A stretch of 64,000 nucleotides of DNA from Globodera rostochiensis (GCA_018350325.1 JAEVLN010000031.1:541472-605471); one strand, 5' to 3'. Shown: positions 33,338 through 44,119, counted from the first letter of the stretch. Notes: a model not told the origin generated them from the sequence alone. Translations and numbers: made by a program.

Positions 33338-36142
33338 TCATTCTCGACCAAAAACAATTTTTGCCGAAACGGCCTTTTTGGCGGCCCTTGCTGCTTTGGC
33401 AGCTTTTTTTTTCTCTGCACAGCGTGCAAAGAAGCATCGCTTCTTCTGAAGATAAGAAGTCTTCTTCACGACGTCCTCGTTCTGCACCACCGCCAACTCT
33501 GCTTGAATCCGCATGGCCTTGGCCTTCCGTTCCTGGTACTTGCGGCCGCCTCGTGTCCGTGGCCGCCGTTGCGAATTGGCCGATGTTGACGGCCTTGCCT
33601 GTATTTTGGGGAGGTGTGAACCTGTCGATTTTAAATCTTTTTATTACCTCAAATGTTGTAAAGAATGCATAATATATGTTATTGAACAAACAAAAAGGTC
33701 AAAATTCTTAATTTCAAAAGCAATAATCGGCAAGCAAAAAAAATAAATTTGTGATGTTCAAAAAAAAAACCAATTGCTATACGTGTCAAAAGTTGTTGAG
33801 AATTTGTGGTCGGCCAGGTTTCGATCTTTGGGTGCTCACAAACACCAAATTCCCTATGTAAATTTTTTTCTCGAAATTATTGGGCGCTTTTTGTTATCTG
33901 GCGGTTATTATGCTTCTTAGTGGGGAGTTGAATTTTGGGTTTTTATCTTTTTTTTTTTTGAATAGGTGATCCATTAGTAAAGGCTCAAAAACCGCATTAA
34001 ATATTTATTAATTAATAGGGCTAGGATTTTAGGCTCGAAAAATGTTGTAGGCGTTCATCATTGCAGCCTGGTAATTTTTATATTTTATTGGCAGGGGAGT
34101 TAACTATTTTTTGATTAAAAACGAATCAAATTAATAAGCCCATTTTAATTGCTGCCCTCACAAATTGGCCCATTTGCAGTGAATATGAGGCGCCGAGTTT
34201 TGCGGGTTGTTGCAGCAATGGTTGGGTGCCACCGGTGGGCCCCGCTGATGCCGTCTTTTCCAGTTGAGAACCAATAAGGGCATCACGTCGTGCTCTGAAA
34301 AGTTTTCAAGTCTAATTTTTGGGTTTTAATTGAAAAATATGTTTGATTTTAGGGTTTAAATTAGATAAAACAATTTGTAACCTTAATATATTCAATGAAA
34401 AATTTGGAGATTAAAACCCGAACCCCGACAGTCCCCACCCTCGATAAACCCTGATCCCGCAATTCTCAACTCCTGACGACGTTGAGCATATACAGTAAAT
34501 GCATTTATTTATTTTAAAATGAAAACAATAATAATTTTATTGTTTTATGTCATAACTAACTCACTTTAGCATCGTTTGTTCAGCAAACAACAGATCCTGT
34601 TGCTTTTGAAGTTGTACAATAGCATTTGCCAGCACCGCTGCTACCTGTTGCTGGTTGGCTACAAGTGCGTCTGCAGACATGCCTGCAGCAGCAGCAGCAG
34701 TAACCACTGGTGCTGTCACAGCACCTGCGCCTGCGGCGTTGTGTTGCAGGTGTTGTTGTTGTGCCGCAGCGGCCAGCTGCACTTGGGCAGCAAACGCGGC
34801 GGCCATCGGATGTGCGACAAAGGCGGCATTTTGTTGTTGTTGTTGTTGCTGCTGCTGCGGGTGTTGCAGCATTGCAGCGTTCTGCTGGTGCTGTTGTTGT
34901 TGTTGCTGCTGCAGGTGTTGCAGCATTGCAGCGTTCTGCTGGCGCTGGTGTTGCTGCTGCTGCAGGTGTTTCAGCATTGCAGCGTTCTGCTGGTGCTGGT
35001 GTTGTTGCTGCTGCAGGTGTTGCAGCATTGCAGCGTTCTGCTGGTGCTGTTGTTGTTGTTGCTGCTGCGGGTGTTGCAGCATTGCAGCGTTCTGCTGGTG
35101 CTGTTGTTGTTGTTGCTGCTGCGGGTGTTGCAGCATTGCAGCGTTCTGCTGGTACTGTTGTTGTTGTTGCTGCTGCGGGTGTTGCAGCATTGCAGCGTTC
35201 TGCTGGTACTGTTGTTGTTGTTGCTGCTGCGGGTGTTGCAGCATTGCAGCGTTCTGCTGGTGCTGTTGTTGTTGTTGCTGCGGGTGTTGCAGTATTGCAG
35301 CGTTCTGCTGGTGCTGGTGTTGTTGCTGCCGCGGGTGTTGCAGCATTGCAGCGTTCTGCTGGTGCTGTTGTTGTTGTTGCTGCTGCGGGTGTTGCAACAT
35401 TCCGGTTGCCACACCACATCCTGCAGCGGCGGCATGCGAATGCTGGTGAGCTGCCATGAGGCCTGAAGGCAAAAAAAGATTGGCATCGGTGTGCCGGGAA
35501 TCCCTTTCGGGAATGGGTAATCTCTCTAAGGTGGTGATGTTGCCTTTTTTTACCGCCATTTTGGGTCATATGTCCATAAGCCATAAGCAAAAAAGAATTC
35601 TCAGGATCGATTTGCGTTAAAAATGGTAAAAAAATCATTATTTAAAAAATTCAGGCCAGATTGGGTTAAGAATATCAGGAATATTTCCAAAATGTTGAAT
35701 AAAATTAAAATTGGCCAATTTTTATGAAAATTCTCGGATTTTTTAAAATACATACTGTGTCTTATCGAACCAAACGGTAAAATGTGCCAAAAGAAGAAAA
35801 GTGTCAAATGTGAAAACCCCAGACAATTTTTGGCCTTGAAAAGTCCAAAAAGCCAAAAAAAAAAATTAATCATCGAATTCATTTTTTTGAAAATGTTTGT
35901 ATTTACCATTTTTATTTTGTGCCACCAAATCTAAACCGGCACTTGAGGAGGCTGGCAAATTCATCGCTTGTGAGCGTTCCAATTTGGCAATTCTGGCACG
36001 CAAAAAACGCAACTCTTCGGATGGGTCCAAATTAGTCAAAGTTGGCCACAAATATCCTGTAAACATTGACAATTTAAAAAGATTTGAATTAATATTAATA
36101 ACAGAATTCTTACCCTGGTCAGCTGTTATGCTCCAAGGGCGT
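33338..36142 (-). CDS. Glutamine-rich protein with 18-residue tandem repeats (unidentified)
   Basis: Minus-strand exons with good signals are 36142-36114, 36056-35907, 35462-34565, 34294-34162 and 33621-33338 (stop TGA 33340-33338). The first two share phase 1. The second encodes DPSEELRFLRARIAKLERSQ (coiled-coil-like). The third starts LMAAHQHSHAAAAGCG and contains about ten repeats of QQQQQQQHQQNAAMLQHP, then QLQKQQDLLFAEQTMLK, and joins in phase to ARRDALIGSQLEK. The last is Lys/Arg-rich (GGRKYQERKAKAMRIQAEL...EKKKAAKAARAAKKAV). The joins 35907-to-35462 and 34162-to-33621 are unresolved: phases do not match without an extra exon or another donor. The composition suggests a nuclear regulatory protein; the family is not recognised. 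Two other frames across the repeat are also open because the unit is 54 bp. Confidence 0.55.
34845..35400. repeat. 54-bp coding minisatellite (CAG/CAA-rich)
   Basis: About ten units of ~51-57 bp, each ending in a GCAGCGTTCTGCTGG phrase on the plus strand, lie within exon 35462-34565 of the glutamine-rich gene. Mixed CAG/CAA codons on the coding strand and unit lengths in multiples of three keep the frame open. Confidence 0.9.
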
Positions 36143-36184
36143 CTGAATTTAAATATTTAAAAAAATATATTTTTTTTATTTTAC

Positions 36185-36290
36185 GGTTCGTTATGGATCA
36201 GAAGATGAGTGGGCAATGTGCTGGATTGCCCGAAGCATTTCCCGCATTGGCCACATTCAAAGTGGCGCCCATTGGTCGGAGGTGTGGTGT
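36185..36290 (-). CDS. Duplicated zinc-finger exon, in phase with the Gln-rich gene
   Basis: It encodes about 34 residues with one complete C2H2 finger (C-x2-C-x12-H-x3-H). The acceptor is at 36291-36292 and the donor GTAAAA follows 36185. Its donor phase fits exon 36142-36114, so a transcript from this duplicated segment could read into the glutamine-rich gene as a chimera. Whether it is transcribed is unknown. Confidence 0.45.
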
Positions 36291-37417
36291 CTGGCGAATG
36301 TTTTTCCAAATTTTTGAAATTCAAAAATGTTTATATGTTACTAATTGGCCGATTATCGTTGTTGGGCCCGTCCATTTATGGAAGCTCGACCTTTATGGCC
36401 GAGTTTTGCTTTGCTCACGATGTTGGCGGCCACTGATTTTCTTTTTTGGCTTAAAAGAATGCGTTTTTGTCATTTTAAATGGGCAAATAATGGCCCTAAG
36501 AAAATCGATATTTGGCTTTAATTTGGTTCAAAAATTCGATTAACGATTCCGGTTGACCAAAGTATTGAATGACAATTTGTCTTTTTTCAAACCAATAAAA
36601 AAATGTCAGAAAATTTGATGCAATAAAATGGCGGGAAAATGAGGATTGAACAAATTCTTTGGGACTGGCCAAACTGCGATTTGAATTGGAATTGCCACTT
36701 TTGGCATTGCGCAATTTGGGCTTTTGAGCAAACAGAGACGAAGTGATGAGTGATGATCCGCAACAAATCATGAAGGATGGGATGACCTTTATTTGTTTAG
36801 GAGCAGAGAAATTGTAAAATGACAAATGGACCAATCATCCAAAATAAGAATTACGAGGATTTTTCTGTAAATCCCCCACAATTTTAAAACAAAACAAGCC
36901 GGACCACTGCTTAAACCCGATCGATTTGGGGGATGCCGAATCGTCACCAAAAACTTCGAGCTCTTCACCCCGTTAATGTCAGGTGCTCTCCAAATGGAAC
37001 AACAGTCTCCCCCCCCCCCCCAGCAAGGGCTCAATTTTCGACATTTCATGTCACAGACAACAGCAGCGCCAATATTGCGCTCCAATGGGAAGCGGGAACA
37101 GCAATTAGGGTAAACATTTTTTTAAAAAAAAATTCTAAAAAATATGCCAACCCTAAAAGAATAACGGAAGGGCGTGCCGGGGGCGCGGACCGCCAGAGGC
37201 GCGGGGGGGGGGAGTGCGCGGAAGAGCACTCCGTGGTGTTAATTGAAAAAAGTGGGGCAGGACAATAACGCTAATTGATGGTGGGATGAGGCTTTGAGTC
37301 ATCATGAGTTGTAGCAACATTTTCTCGATGGGTTTGTGGGCAATTCGTCCACTAATTTACCATTGATTGGGCAGACAAAAAAGACCTTTAATCAATTCCC
37401 AACGGCGGAGGTTATTC

Positions 37418-37475
37418 CTCTCTCTCTCTCTTTCTTTCTCTCTCTCTTTCTTCTCTCTCTCTCTCTTTCTCACTC
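37418..37475. repeat. CT microsatellite (duplicate)
   Basis: CTCTCTCTTTCTTTCTC-type run matching the tract at 31921-31960 within the segmental duplication. Confidence 0.85.
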
Positions 37476-37674
37476 TCTTCCCCGCCGTTCAACCCCTTCC
37501 CCACCCGCCGGGACTGCTCGTTTCCCCCCGAGCGATTTTCGATGCCTTTCAAATAGGGCTGCTCCCCGACCCCCCGGGGATGGGAAAGTCGTGTTTGGGG
37601 TTTGTCGGGGTTAAGTAAGTGTCGAATTAATGATTAAGCGGACTAAATGTTTTGTTAACGAGTTGTGACAGGTA

Positions 37675-37735
37675 AAATATCGATTCGTTCCCCACCTACG
37701 ATTCGTTCCCTTTGTAACGATTCGTTCCCCTCTAT
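37675..37735. repeat. Short tandem CGATTCGTTCCC x3
   Basis: Three copies of ACGATTCGTTCCC-like units, about 18-23 bp apart, just before an inverted repeat. Confidence 0.6.
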
Positions 37736-37749
37736 AAAAATGATAAAAA

Positions 37750-38130
37750 ACCTATAAAACTCGTACAAAAACATGCTTAAAACATGAATCCGGGTTCCCT
37801 TTTTGCGTATATCGAACCCCGGACCCAAAATTCGATCAATTAGTCGAAATAACCAAAAAAAATTCAAAAAAACAAAATTTTTCCAAAAATTTTTTGTTTT
37901 GTTTTTTAGTCGTTAAAAGCTTCAAAATGGATGTAAGGATGATCGGAAGAGCAAATGAATTGCAATTTTGTTACAAAAAATCGATTTTGAAAAAAAAAAT
38001 CTTTTAGAAATTTTTTTTGAAAAAAGTTTTTTTTCGACCTATTGTTCGAATTTTGGGTCCGGGGTTCGATATACGCAAAAAGGGAACCCGTATTCGTGTT
38101 CTACGCATGTTTTTGTACGAGTTTTAGGTT
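37750..38130. repeat. Inverted repeat with ~90-bp arms
   Basis: Arm 37750-37840 (AAAACTCGTACAAAAACATG ... CCGGACCCAAAATTCGA) is inverted at 38046-38130. The arms contain GGGTTCGATA-like box-B phrases. Spacer ~200 bp; likely a decayed foldback element. Confidence 0.7.
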
Positions 38131-38639
38131 TTCCTGATAAAAAATCGTAATTTTTTGGTTAAAAAAATTAGGAAAAAAAGTCGCTCTAAATCAAAAAGTG
38201 TTTGGAATAAATGCCATTTTTGGCCTTAACTCTTCAAAGTGTGTTCGCAACAAGAAAAAAAAGGCAAATGCCTGAAAATCCGGTATCTAGGCATTACCTT
38301 TTGAAAACGCACATCAAACGCGTCTCAATGTTATGCTGAAAATGGCGCTTTTTCTGAGTATGAGATTGAACGGCAAAAGAAGCACCATCTGGGCAACGGA
38401 ATGTGGACAAAAGCTGCCAAAAAGCATTTTCCAGCCGCCCTCTGTTCAAAAAATGCTCTCAAAATGATTTTAAGCAAAAAATAATAATCAACTTTTCTGA
38501 ATCGGTCCCCCCCCCCGCGAAAAAAAATCCTTCAAGTCAACAGCGGCTTCATGGAACGAATTAAGGTGGCCGAGGTCGGGGGACGGTGGAGGAGCCCCGG
38601 AACTGGGGCGGTGGCATGCCTAGATTTGATCAGATCAGC
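38131..38639. other. No gene resolved
   Basis: AT-rich, with a C run at 38508-38516. The minus-strand frame through 38532-38786 is discussed with the adenylyl cyclase remnant. Confidence 0.3.
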
Positions 38640-39575
38640 AGATCGGAACAAAGCATGATCGAAATTCCACCAAAAGTTTACTGCTGGTGATGAGCGAATG
38701 TTGCGCAACTTGGCTTTGTTTTTCGCTGATCCAGACGAAGCGGGCCAGTCCCGTCCCGGTGAATACGGCAGACGTAAAACGGTCAAACAAAACGAAAATT
38801 ATAAAATTAGTTAGTAAAAGAATTTATTTTAATAAAATAATCTGTTTTCAATACAAACAGAGCCTGGACGTGAGGGCCGACCGATCAATCAAAAAAATTT
38901 TTCAATTCTCCGTGTGGTTGGCCAGCGTCACCTCGTTGCTCATTATGTCGAATGGCCAGTTATTCAGGCTGATCACCTCGCAGTGCGCTTTGCTGCTGTG
39001 AATGCCCACGCGCATATTCACGTTGACGCCGTACAGCTCGCGGACCAACCTGCAAAAAAAGAAAAAAATATATAAATAAACCCCAAAAATTGGGAGAATG
39101 AAAGATTTTTTAAACAAAAAATTCGATAAACTTTTAATAAATTTGTTCAGTTAATAATTTAGATTATTAAGTTAAATAGTGAAAATTAAAATGCGATTTG
39201 AAAAATCGGGAAAAAATATTTGAATCTGCAAATTTTTTATGTTTGTTTAACAGATGGGGGCGATTCATTCACTTTATTGTGTGGATCATGTCCAACCCCA
39301 TGGCAACAGCGCAAATCGCGTGGTCCGGACGGGCTTCGGGAAAACCTGAAAAGTAATGGCACGCGAGTTTTTTCATATTTTTTGTCCACGTTTATTAAAA
39401 CTGCCAAAGAAATCAAAAAATTTTCATAACTTTTTGTCTACAAATATTAATTTTATTAACAAAAAAAAATTTGGGCCAACCGCTGACGCAATTGTAACAG
39501 TCGCCGAGGATTTTGATTCGCATGCAATCATTGCCGGTCAGTTGCAGCTCATTGTTCAACGCCGGAGGCGCTTTC
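38640..39575 (-). pseudogene. Adenylyl cyclase C1a catalytic-domain remnant
   Basis: Minus-strand pieces follow the class III cyclase C1a order. Exon ~39575-39481 has CMRIKILGDCYNCVSG, whose Asp corresponds to a metal-binding residue. Exon 39345-39273 has FPEARPDHAICAVAMGLDMI. Exon 39049-38902 has [17 protein letters not shown]... and [12 protein letters not shown], then a stop (TGA 38904-38902) where the family continues. A further degenerate block at ~38765-38640 (TGTGLARFVWISEK) matches the next segment but has no acceptor. The first half of C1a, including the FSDIVGFT metal-binding motif, is absent and replaced by the repeat at 39586-40118. The conserved TGxVxCGVLG stretch has changed to [10 protein letters not shown]. 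Membrane adenylyl cyclases make cAMP; this copy is broken and incomplete. Confidence 0.75.
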
Positions 39576-39585
39576 TTATTAAGTG

Positions 39586-40118
39586 GGCTGACCGTTGTGA
39601 CCAACATTAAATTTAATCTGATCATTTCCTGATCAAATCCGTCTTTGATCAAAATGGACGGATCGTTTCTTGATCAGGAATGGTAATTTTGAACACATTC
39701 AGTGGGCTGACCCCGGTGACCAAATTAAATTTAATCTGATCATTTCCTGATCGAATCCGTCTTTGATCAAAAAGGACGGATCGTTTCTTGATAAGGAATA
39801 ATCATTTTGAACCAACATTAAATTTAATCTGATCACTTTCTGATCAAATCCGTCTTTGATCAAAATGGACGGATCGTTTCTTGATCAGGAATGGTAATTT
39901 TGAACACATTCAGTGGGCTGACCCCGGTGACCAACATTAAATTTAATCTGATCATTTCCTGATCGAAGCCGTCTTTGATCAAAAAGGACGGATTGTTTCT
40001 TGATAAGGAATAATCATTTTGAACCAACATTAAATTTAATCTGATAATTTCCTGATCAAATCCGTCTTTGATGCAAAATGGACGGATCGTTTCTTGATCA
40101 GGAATGATCATTTTAACT
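39586..40118. repeat. ~209-bp higher-order tandem repeat with palindromic core
   Basis: Units alternate ~117 and ~92 bp, all containing AACATTAAATTTAATCTGAT and an imperfect palindrome (TTCCTGATCAAATCCGTC ... GGACGGATCGTTTCTTGATCAGGAA). The 209-bp period is seen between GGGCTGACCCCGGTGACC at 39703 and 39912. The tract abuts the broken end of the cyclase remnant. Confidence 0.85.
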
Positions 40119-40127
40119 AGAGTCCGG

Positions 40128-41002
40128 ACCAAAACCCAAAACCAAAACATTTTTGGGTTGTTTTGTACAAAATTTTCTACCAATATTATTGACCAAATTT
40201 TGTTTGGTCCAAGCCCATTTTTGTACAAAACTTTTGGGTGTCTTCCAGTTGAATTTACACCCCTAAAGATGACATCATTGAGTGACAATTTCAATCTTTT
40301 TAACAAGAATGCCCCAAGAAATTTATGGCTTAGTGGTTGTCTTTCGGTAGCTCTTATCTTATGTGTTGGGGTTCAAACCCGCTTGAGTGCAAGCAGCTAT
40401 TTATTGTTTTTCCTTATTCAAATGCGCTTCCCCGCATTAATACAAATTTTTAATTTTTGCTTCTATTTCCTTAACAAAGATTGCCAGTTTTTAAAAAATT
40501 CCCCCGGCGGCGCCTGTCGGCACCGCCCGACCTTTCACATTCCTAAAAAGTAGATACGGAATTTAATGACCGGATTCGGAAAAAAACTTATATTGTTTTT
40601 CTTGCCCACTGAAGACAATGCTGAAAGTTTTGAGAAAAAAATGTTTTATATCCCCACCCGACCCCTGACATGGTCAACCCCGGCCTCCACGACCCCGACT
40701 AGGGGACGGTTTGGTTTGTAGTTGGCGTGATTGACGTGACATTGGTCAGAAAAAGCATTGAATAAATTTTATTTAAAAAAATCGTAAATTTAGGCTTTTT
40801 GTTATGTTTTACTAAAAACTTTTGGGTTTTGTACAAATTTTGGGTTTTGCCAGACCAAAAGAAACCAAAACCAAAATAAACCCAATATTATTGACCAAAT
40901 TTTGTTTGGTCCAAATTGGAGCCCAACCCAAAAGAAACCAAAACCAAAATAAACCCAATATTATTGACCAAATTTTGTTTGGGTCCAACTTTCCGGTCTC
41001 TA
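40128..41002. mobile_element. Composite MITE, TAGAGTCCGG ends, tRNA-like and hairpin cargo
   Basis: It starts TAGAGTCCGGACC and ends GGTCTCTA with ACCAAAACC-type sub-terminal repeats, the same end type as 44888-45249. Flanks do not form a clear duplication. The interior (about 40250-40540) matches that of 27886-28798: an A-box-like TGGCTTAGTGG (40326-40336), a clean B box GGTTCAAACCC (40370-40380) and a GC hairpin (40504-40529). Confidence 0.7.
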
Positions 41003-41661
41003 ATTATAAATACATATTTTGGGGTTTCGAGCATATTTTGGCATTTTTCATCGATTTCTGACTGTTTTTAAAAAATAATTCATATTTAACGATAGCCTTT
41101 TAGTCATTTTCGGAAAAAATCCATAAAACTCGCATAAAAAATAAGGAAACAAATTCGGCGCTGAAAAGGCCGCGCCCAAATGGCGCTGGAGCCGAAATTG
41201 CCAGAGTGATGAGTTGACCTGGCGTTTAAAACTACCGGAATTGCCATTTTTCGGTATTTTTGGTGCATATTTTGGCCTTTTTTTTTTGGCATTTTAGCAG
41301 AATTATATAAAAAAAATTCAAAAACCTGAAAATAGGTAACAAAAAGGTCGAAATAGGTAGAAAAATAGGTACCTAGGTAATATGTAGAAAAAGCCGAAAT
41401 AGGTAAAAATAGTTATTATAAAGTCCATTCTAGGAGCCTCAAATTGAGCTAAAAATGTGTTTTTTGTGCTTAACTCAGCATGCCAAGTTCGCAGAAAAAA
41501 TAGGTATTTACCTAAAAGTGCCAGCCCTGCTCAAAAGTCTTTAACAAAATGCAATAAAAAACAAAATTTTGCGTATTTTGACTAAAAATTGTTAAACAAT
41601 GCACTATTTTGGCCATTTTTGGTGCATTTTAATCAGGATTAATCCAATCACAAAATTGTAG
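41003..41661. other. No gene recognised
   Basis: AT-rich. A stretch at 41330-41530 with repeated AAATAGGTA phrases looks like a decayed repeat. The 62-codon minus frame at 41104-41292 is not supported. Confidence 0.3.
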
Positions 41662-42599
41662 GCCACTCCAGTGTTCATCACAATTCAAGCAAATCGCAGC
41701 CGGCGGGTGTCTGATGTAAGTTCCAGATAATAAAGATAAGCAAAATGGTAATCCCGGCGGGTGGGACTCGAAAGCCATGACCTTAAACGGATTTCTTTTC
41801 GATACAAAATCCCCACGAATTTTGGGCTATTCCATTCTTCATTTGCCATTTATATTTCTCTACAATTAATTAGTAGAGCTGGGATTTTTAGGGACTAAAA
41901 AACGTGAAATAGGGGCATATAATAGGGACTAAAAACTCCAAAAATTGGCAAAATAGGGACTAAAAAATGTGCTAAAACTGACTAAATCCAGTCAATTTTT
42001 ATAAAAAATAACAAAAATAAACATTTTTAAACAAACAAATTTCAATCTTTGGAGTGGATTTGGGAAAAATGCCTAAAAAATTGCATTTTTTTTTCTTAAA
42101 ATTTTGGGGAAAAAGTGCCATAGGGAAAAAAAGGCAAAACGCCGAAATAGGGGGATTTATTCTCAAAAATGCCGAAATAGGGGAATTTATTCTCAAAAAT
42201 GCCGAAATAGGGGAATTTATTCTCAAAAATGCCGAAATAGGGGAATTTATTCTCAAAAATGCCGAAATAGGGGGATTTATTCTCAAAAATGCCGAAATAG
42301 GGGGATTTATTCTCAAAAATGCCGAAATAGGGAAATTTATTCTCAAAAATGCCGAAATAGGGGGATTTATTCTCAAAAATGCCGAAATAGGGATTTATAG
42401 GGACTAAAAAGTCGCCCTAATTCAAAATGAATGCTATTTCTGGGCTTCTCTCGTCAATTAAACCCGAAAAATCCCAGCTCTAATACTAAATCACATTTTG
42501 CAGCCAGCAAAGGCGAGGATAACACAAACGGAGCCCCCCACCAATACGATGAGTTCACCCGCAGAGTCTACGGGATCGAACTTCTCTTTAAAAAACTGA
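41662..42599 (+). CDS. Last two exons of an unidentified plus-strand gene
   Basis: Exon 41662-41715 (ATPVFITIQANRSRRVSD) follows a TTGTAG acceptor and ends in a strong GTAAGT donor. Exon 42504-42599 follows TTTTGCAG and encodes PAKARITQTEPPTNTMSSPA... ending NFSLKN and TGA (42597-42599). Both are phase 0. The tail is Ser/Thr/Pro-rich and basic, as in cytoplasmic C-termini, but no family is recognised. The 788-nt intron contains the MITE 41874-42482. Upstream exons were not found. Confidence 0.4.
41874..42482. mobile_element. MITE, TAGAGCTGGGATTTTT ends
   Basis: The ends TAGAGCTGGGATTTTT and AAAAATCCCAGCTCTA are inverted. Flanking octamers do not match, so the target duplication is unclear or decayed. 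The interior is mostly the 30-bp minisatellite. It lies within an intron of the preceding gene model. Confidence 0.75.
42141..42398. repeat. 30-bp minisatellite inside a MITE
   Basis: Eight full and one partial copies of GCCGAAATAGGGGGATTTAT + TCTCAAAAAT at exact 30-bp spacing. Open frames on both strands come from the unit length. Confidence 0.95.
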
Positions 42600-43127
42600 A
42601 GACTTGGCCCGGATTTTTTTAATCTAATGCTTTTTCGGGTTTGTCCAGTCATCATTGTGCAAATTTTGGAAAATTTGAATCTGTTAATTTCCTAAATTTT
42701 TTTTTCATTTTTTCTCTTTTTTATCGCTAAATTTCTTTTTTTCTTGACATTGGCATAAATTCGGGCAAAATATTGTGAAATCGTTTGGTGCTGTGGCAGA
42801 TGGCATTTTGGGCTGGGCAAGCCACACATGCCATTATTTTGCCATTTTCTCGGGTCGGGTTTGCCACGAGTGACCCGAGACCCGATGAGGCAAAACCCGG
42901 GATTTTTCAACCCGAAACTCAGTCCGAGATTTTTTGGTTCGACCCGGCATTTTTCTCCTCAACCCGCGGCAACCCTGATCGGCCGCCAACCCCCTCCCGC
43001 CCCCTGATTCATATGTCTTTTGTTTTATTAAATTAAAGTGGAATTATTACTTTTTCTTGAGAAAATAACATTTTAAATGTTGAAGCGCATGCGCATTACT
43101 TTGTAAGGTTTTTGGCTGACATTTCCC
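42600..43127. other. No gene; decayed GGGTCGGGTTT repeat
   Basis: 42850-42980 contains CCCGAGACCCGA and CAACCCG phrases typical of decayed MITE ends. The rest is T-rich with no exon signal. Confidence 0.35.
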
Positions 43128-43353
43128 CAGTGTTTTCCCGGAACCGCGAAAAATTCGGAACCGTTTTGGAACCGAAACCGCGAAGTTTTCCATAAATTCG
43201 TATACATAATTACACGCCTAGAAAAAATTTTTTTTAGATTATTTTGATTTTTAAATATTTTTGTTTTTGGAATTTGGAACTGGTTCCCGGAACCGCGAAA
43301 ATCCGGAACCGAACCGCGGAACCGTCAGAGAAAATGAAACCGGGAAAACACTG
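43128..43353. mobile_element. MITE, CAGTGTTTTCCCGG ends
   Basis: CAGTGTTTTCCCGG and CCGGGAAAACACTG are inverted ends around GGAACCGCGAAAA-type repeats. Flanks CATTTCCC and CATTTTGC match at 6 of 8 positions, consistent with an old hAT-like insertion. Confidence 0.65.
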
Positions 43354-43437
43354 CATTTTGCACATTTCATCCTCCTCTCAACTCCATCCGAACTGCAGAG
43401 AGCTGTTCATGGGCAATCTGAGCGGCTAGCCGAAACT

Positions 43438-43600
43438 TGCGGCCCGAATTTTGCGGCCCGAAAGTTCCAGCCCGAATTTTGCGGCCCGAAAGTTCCAGCC
43501 CGAATTTTGCGGCCCGAAAGTTCCAGCCCGAATTTTGCGGCCCGAAAGTTCCAGCCCGAATTTTGCGGCCCGAAAGTTCCAGCCCGAATTTTGCGGCCCT
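43438..43600. repeat. 28-bp minisatellite GCGGCCCGAAAGTTCC
   Basis: Five copies of a 28-bp unit (GCGGCCCGAAAGTTCCAGCC + CGAATTTT) at 43453, 43481, 43509, 43537 and 43565. Confidence 0.95.
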
Positions 43601-43894
43601 AATTGAGATAAAGCTCAGAAAAGAACTGATTATCACATGAAATCTTGAAAGTAAGGGTTTAACGGTAGTGAAACAGCTTCTAAGCGATTTTAAAAAGGGT
43701 TGATTACCGTCTGTGAAAAGTTGATTTGTCATCATTTTTGGGTCATTTTTGTCAAAATTTTAAAATTATTTAGAATTTCTTGAAAGTGTGTTCCTAGGGG
43801 TTTTGATTTTGGGGCCAACATTGATTTTTGGAAATTTTTGATTACCAATATTCAATTCGGGGTTTCGGCATTCGTCAATGGCACTTTTTGTCAG

Positions 43895-44119
43895 ATTTTG
43901 ATGAGGACGGTTTCCTGGGCCGTGACGATTTGCGCGCAATGATTGTGGCCATCATGAAGAAGGAGATGAACCACGAACCGGATGACCTGGAGTTCATTGT
44001 TGATCGGGTCATCGAGGAGGCCGACCTGGACGGGGACAGCAAAATTTCACAAGCCGAATTTAGAGCATGTCGTCTCCCGATCGCCCGACTTCATTCGGAC
44101 ATTTCATGTACGAATATGA
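43895..44119 (+). pseudogene. CIB-family EF-hand protein, last exon with 1-base frameshift
   Basis: After a TTTTTGTCAG acceptor the exon encodes two EF-hands. Loop 1 is DFDEDGFLGRDD (from the exon start) and loop 2 is DLDGDSKISQAE; DDLEFIVDRVIEEAD lies between them. This matches calcium-and-integrin-binding (CIB) proteins, small cytosolic Ca2+ sensors. After AEF an extra A (44062) shifts the frame. Reading on without it gives EHVVSRSPDFIRTFHVRI and a stop at 44117-44119, exactly the family's usual C-terminus. Either the copy is freshly broken or the base is a sequencing error. Upstream exons were not found; an ATGGGCAAT (MGN, possible myristoylation start) at 43409 is followed by a stop within four codons. 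Confidence 0.7.

Larger units (their letters stand above)
36133..37620. repeat. Segmental duplication, copy 2, with duplicated zinc-finger exon
   Basis: This copy contains an exon at 36290-36185 (minus) encoding [20 protein letters not shown], a diverged twin of the first visible zinc-finger exon, with splice sites kept. The homology to copy 1 starts inside GGGCGTCTGAATTT, the first bases of the next exon in both copies. About 640 bp (36620-37260, with C and G runs at 37010 and 37200) are not in copy 1. Confidence 0.8.

Noticed and set aside
34580..35638. 352-residue Thr/Ala-rich minus frame (repeats of TPAAATTTTAPAERCNAA)
   Set aside because: Same minisatellite in another frame; only the Gln frame joins the next exon in phase.
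42054..42407. Open frames with repeated NAEIGGFILK / ISAFLRINPP
   Set aside because: Produced by the 30-bp unit (multiple of three) of a minisatellite inside a MITE.
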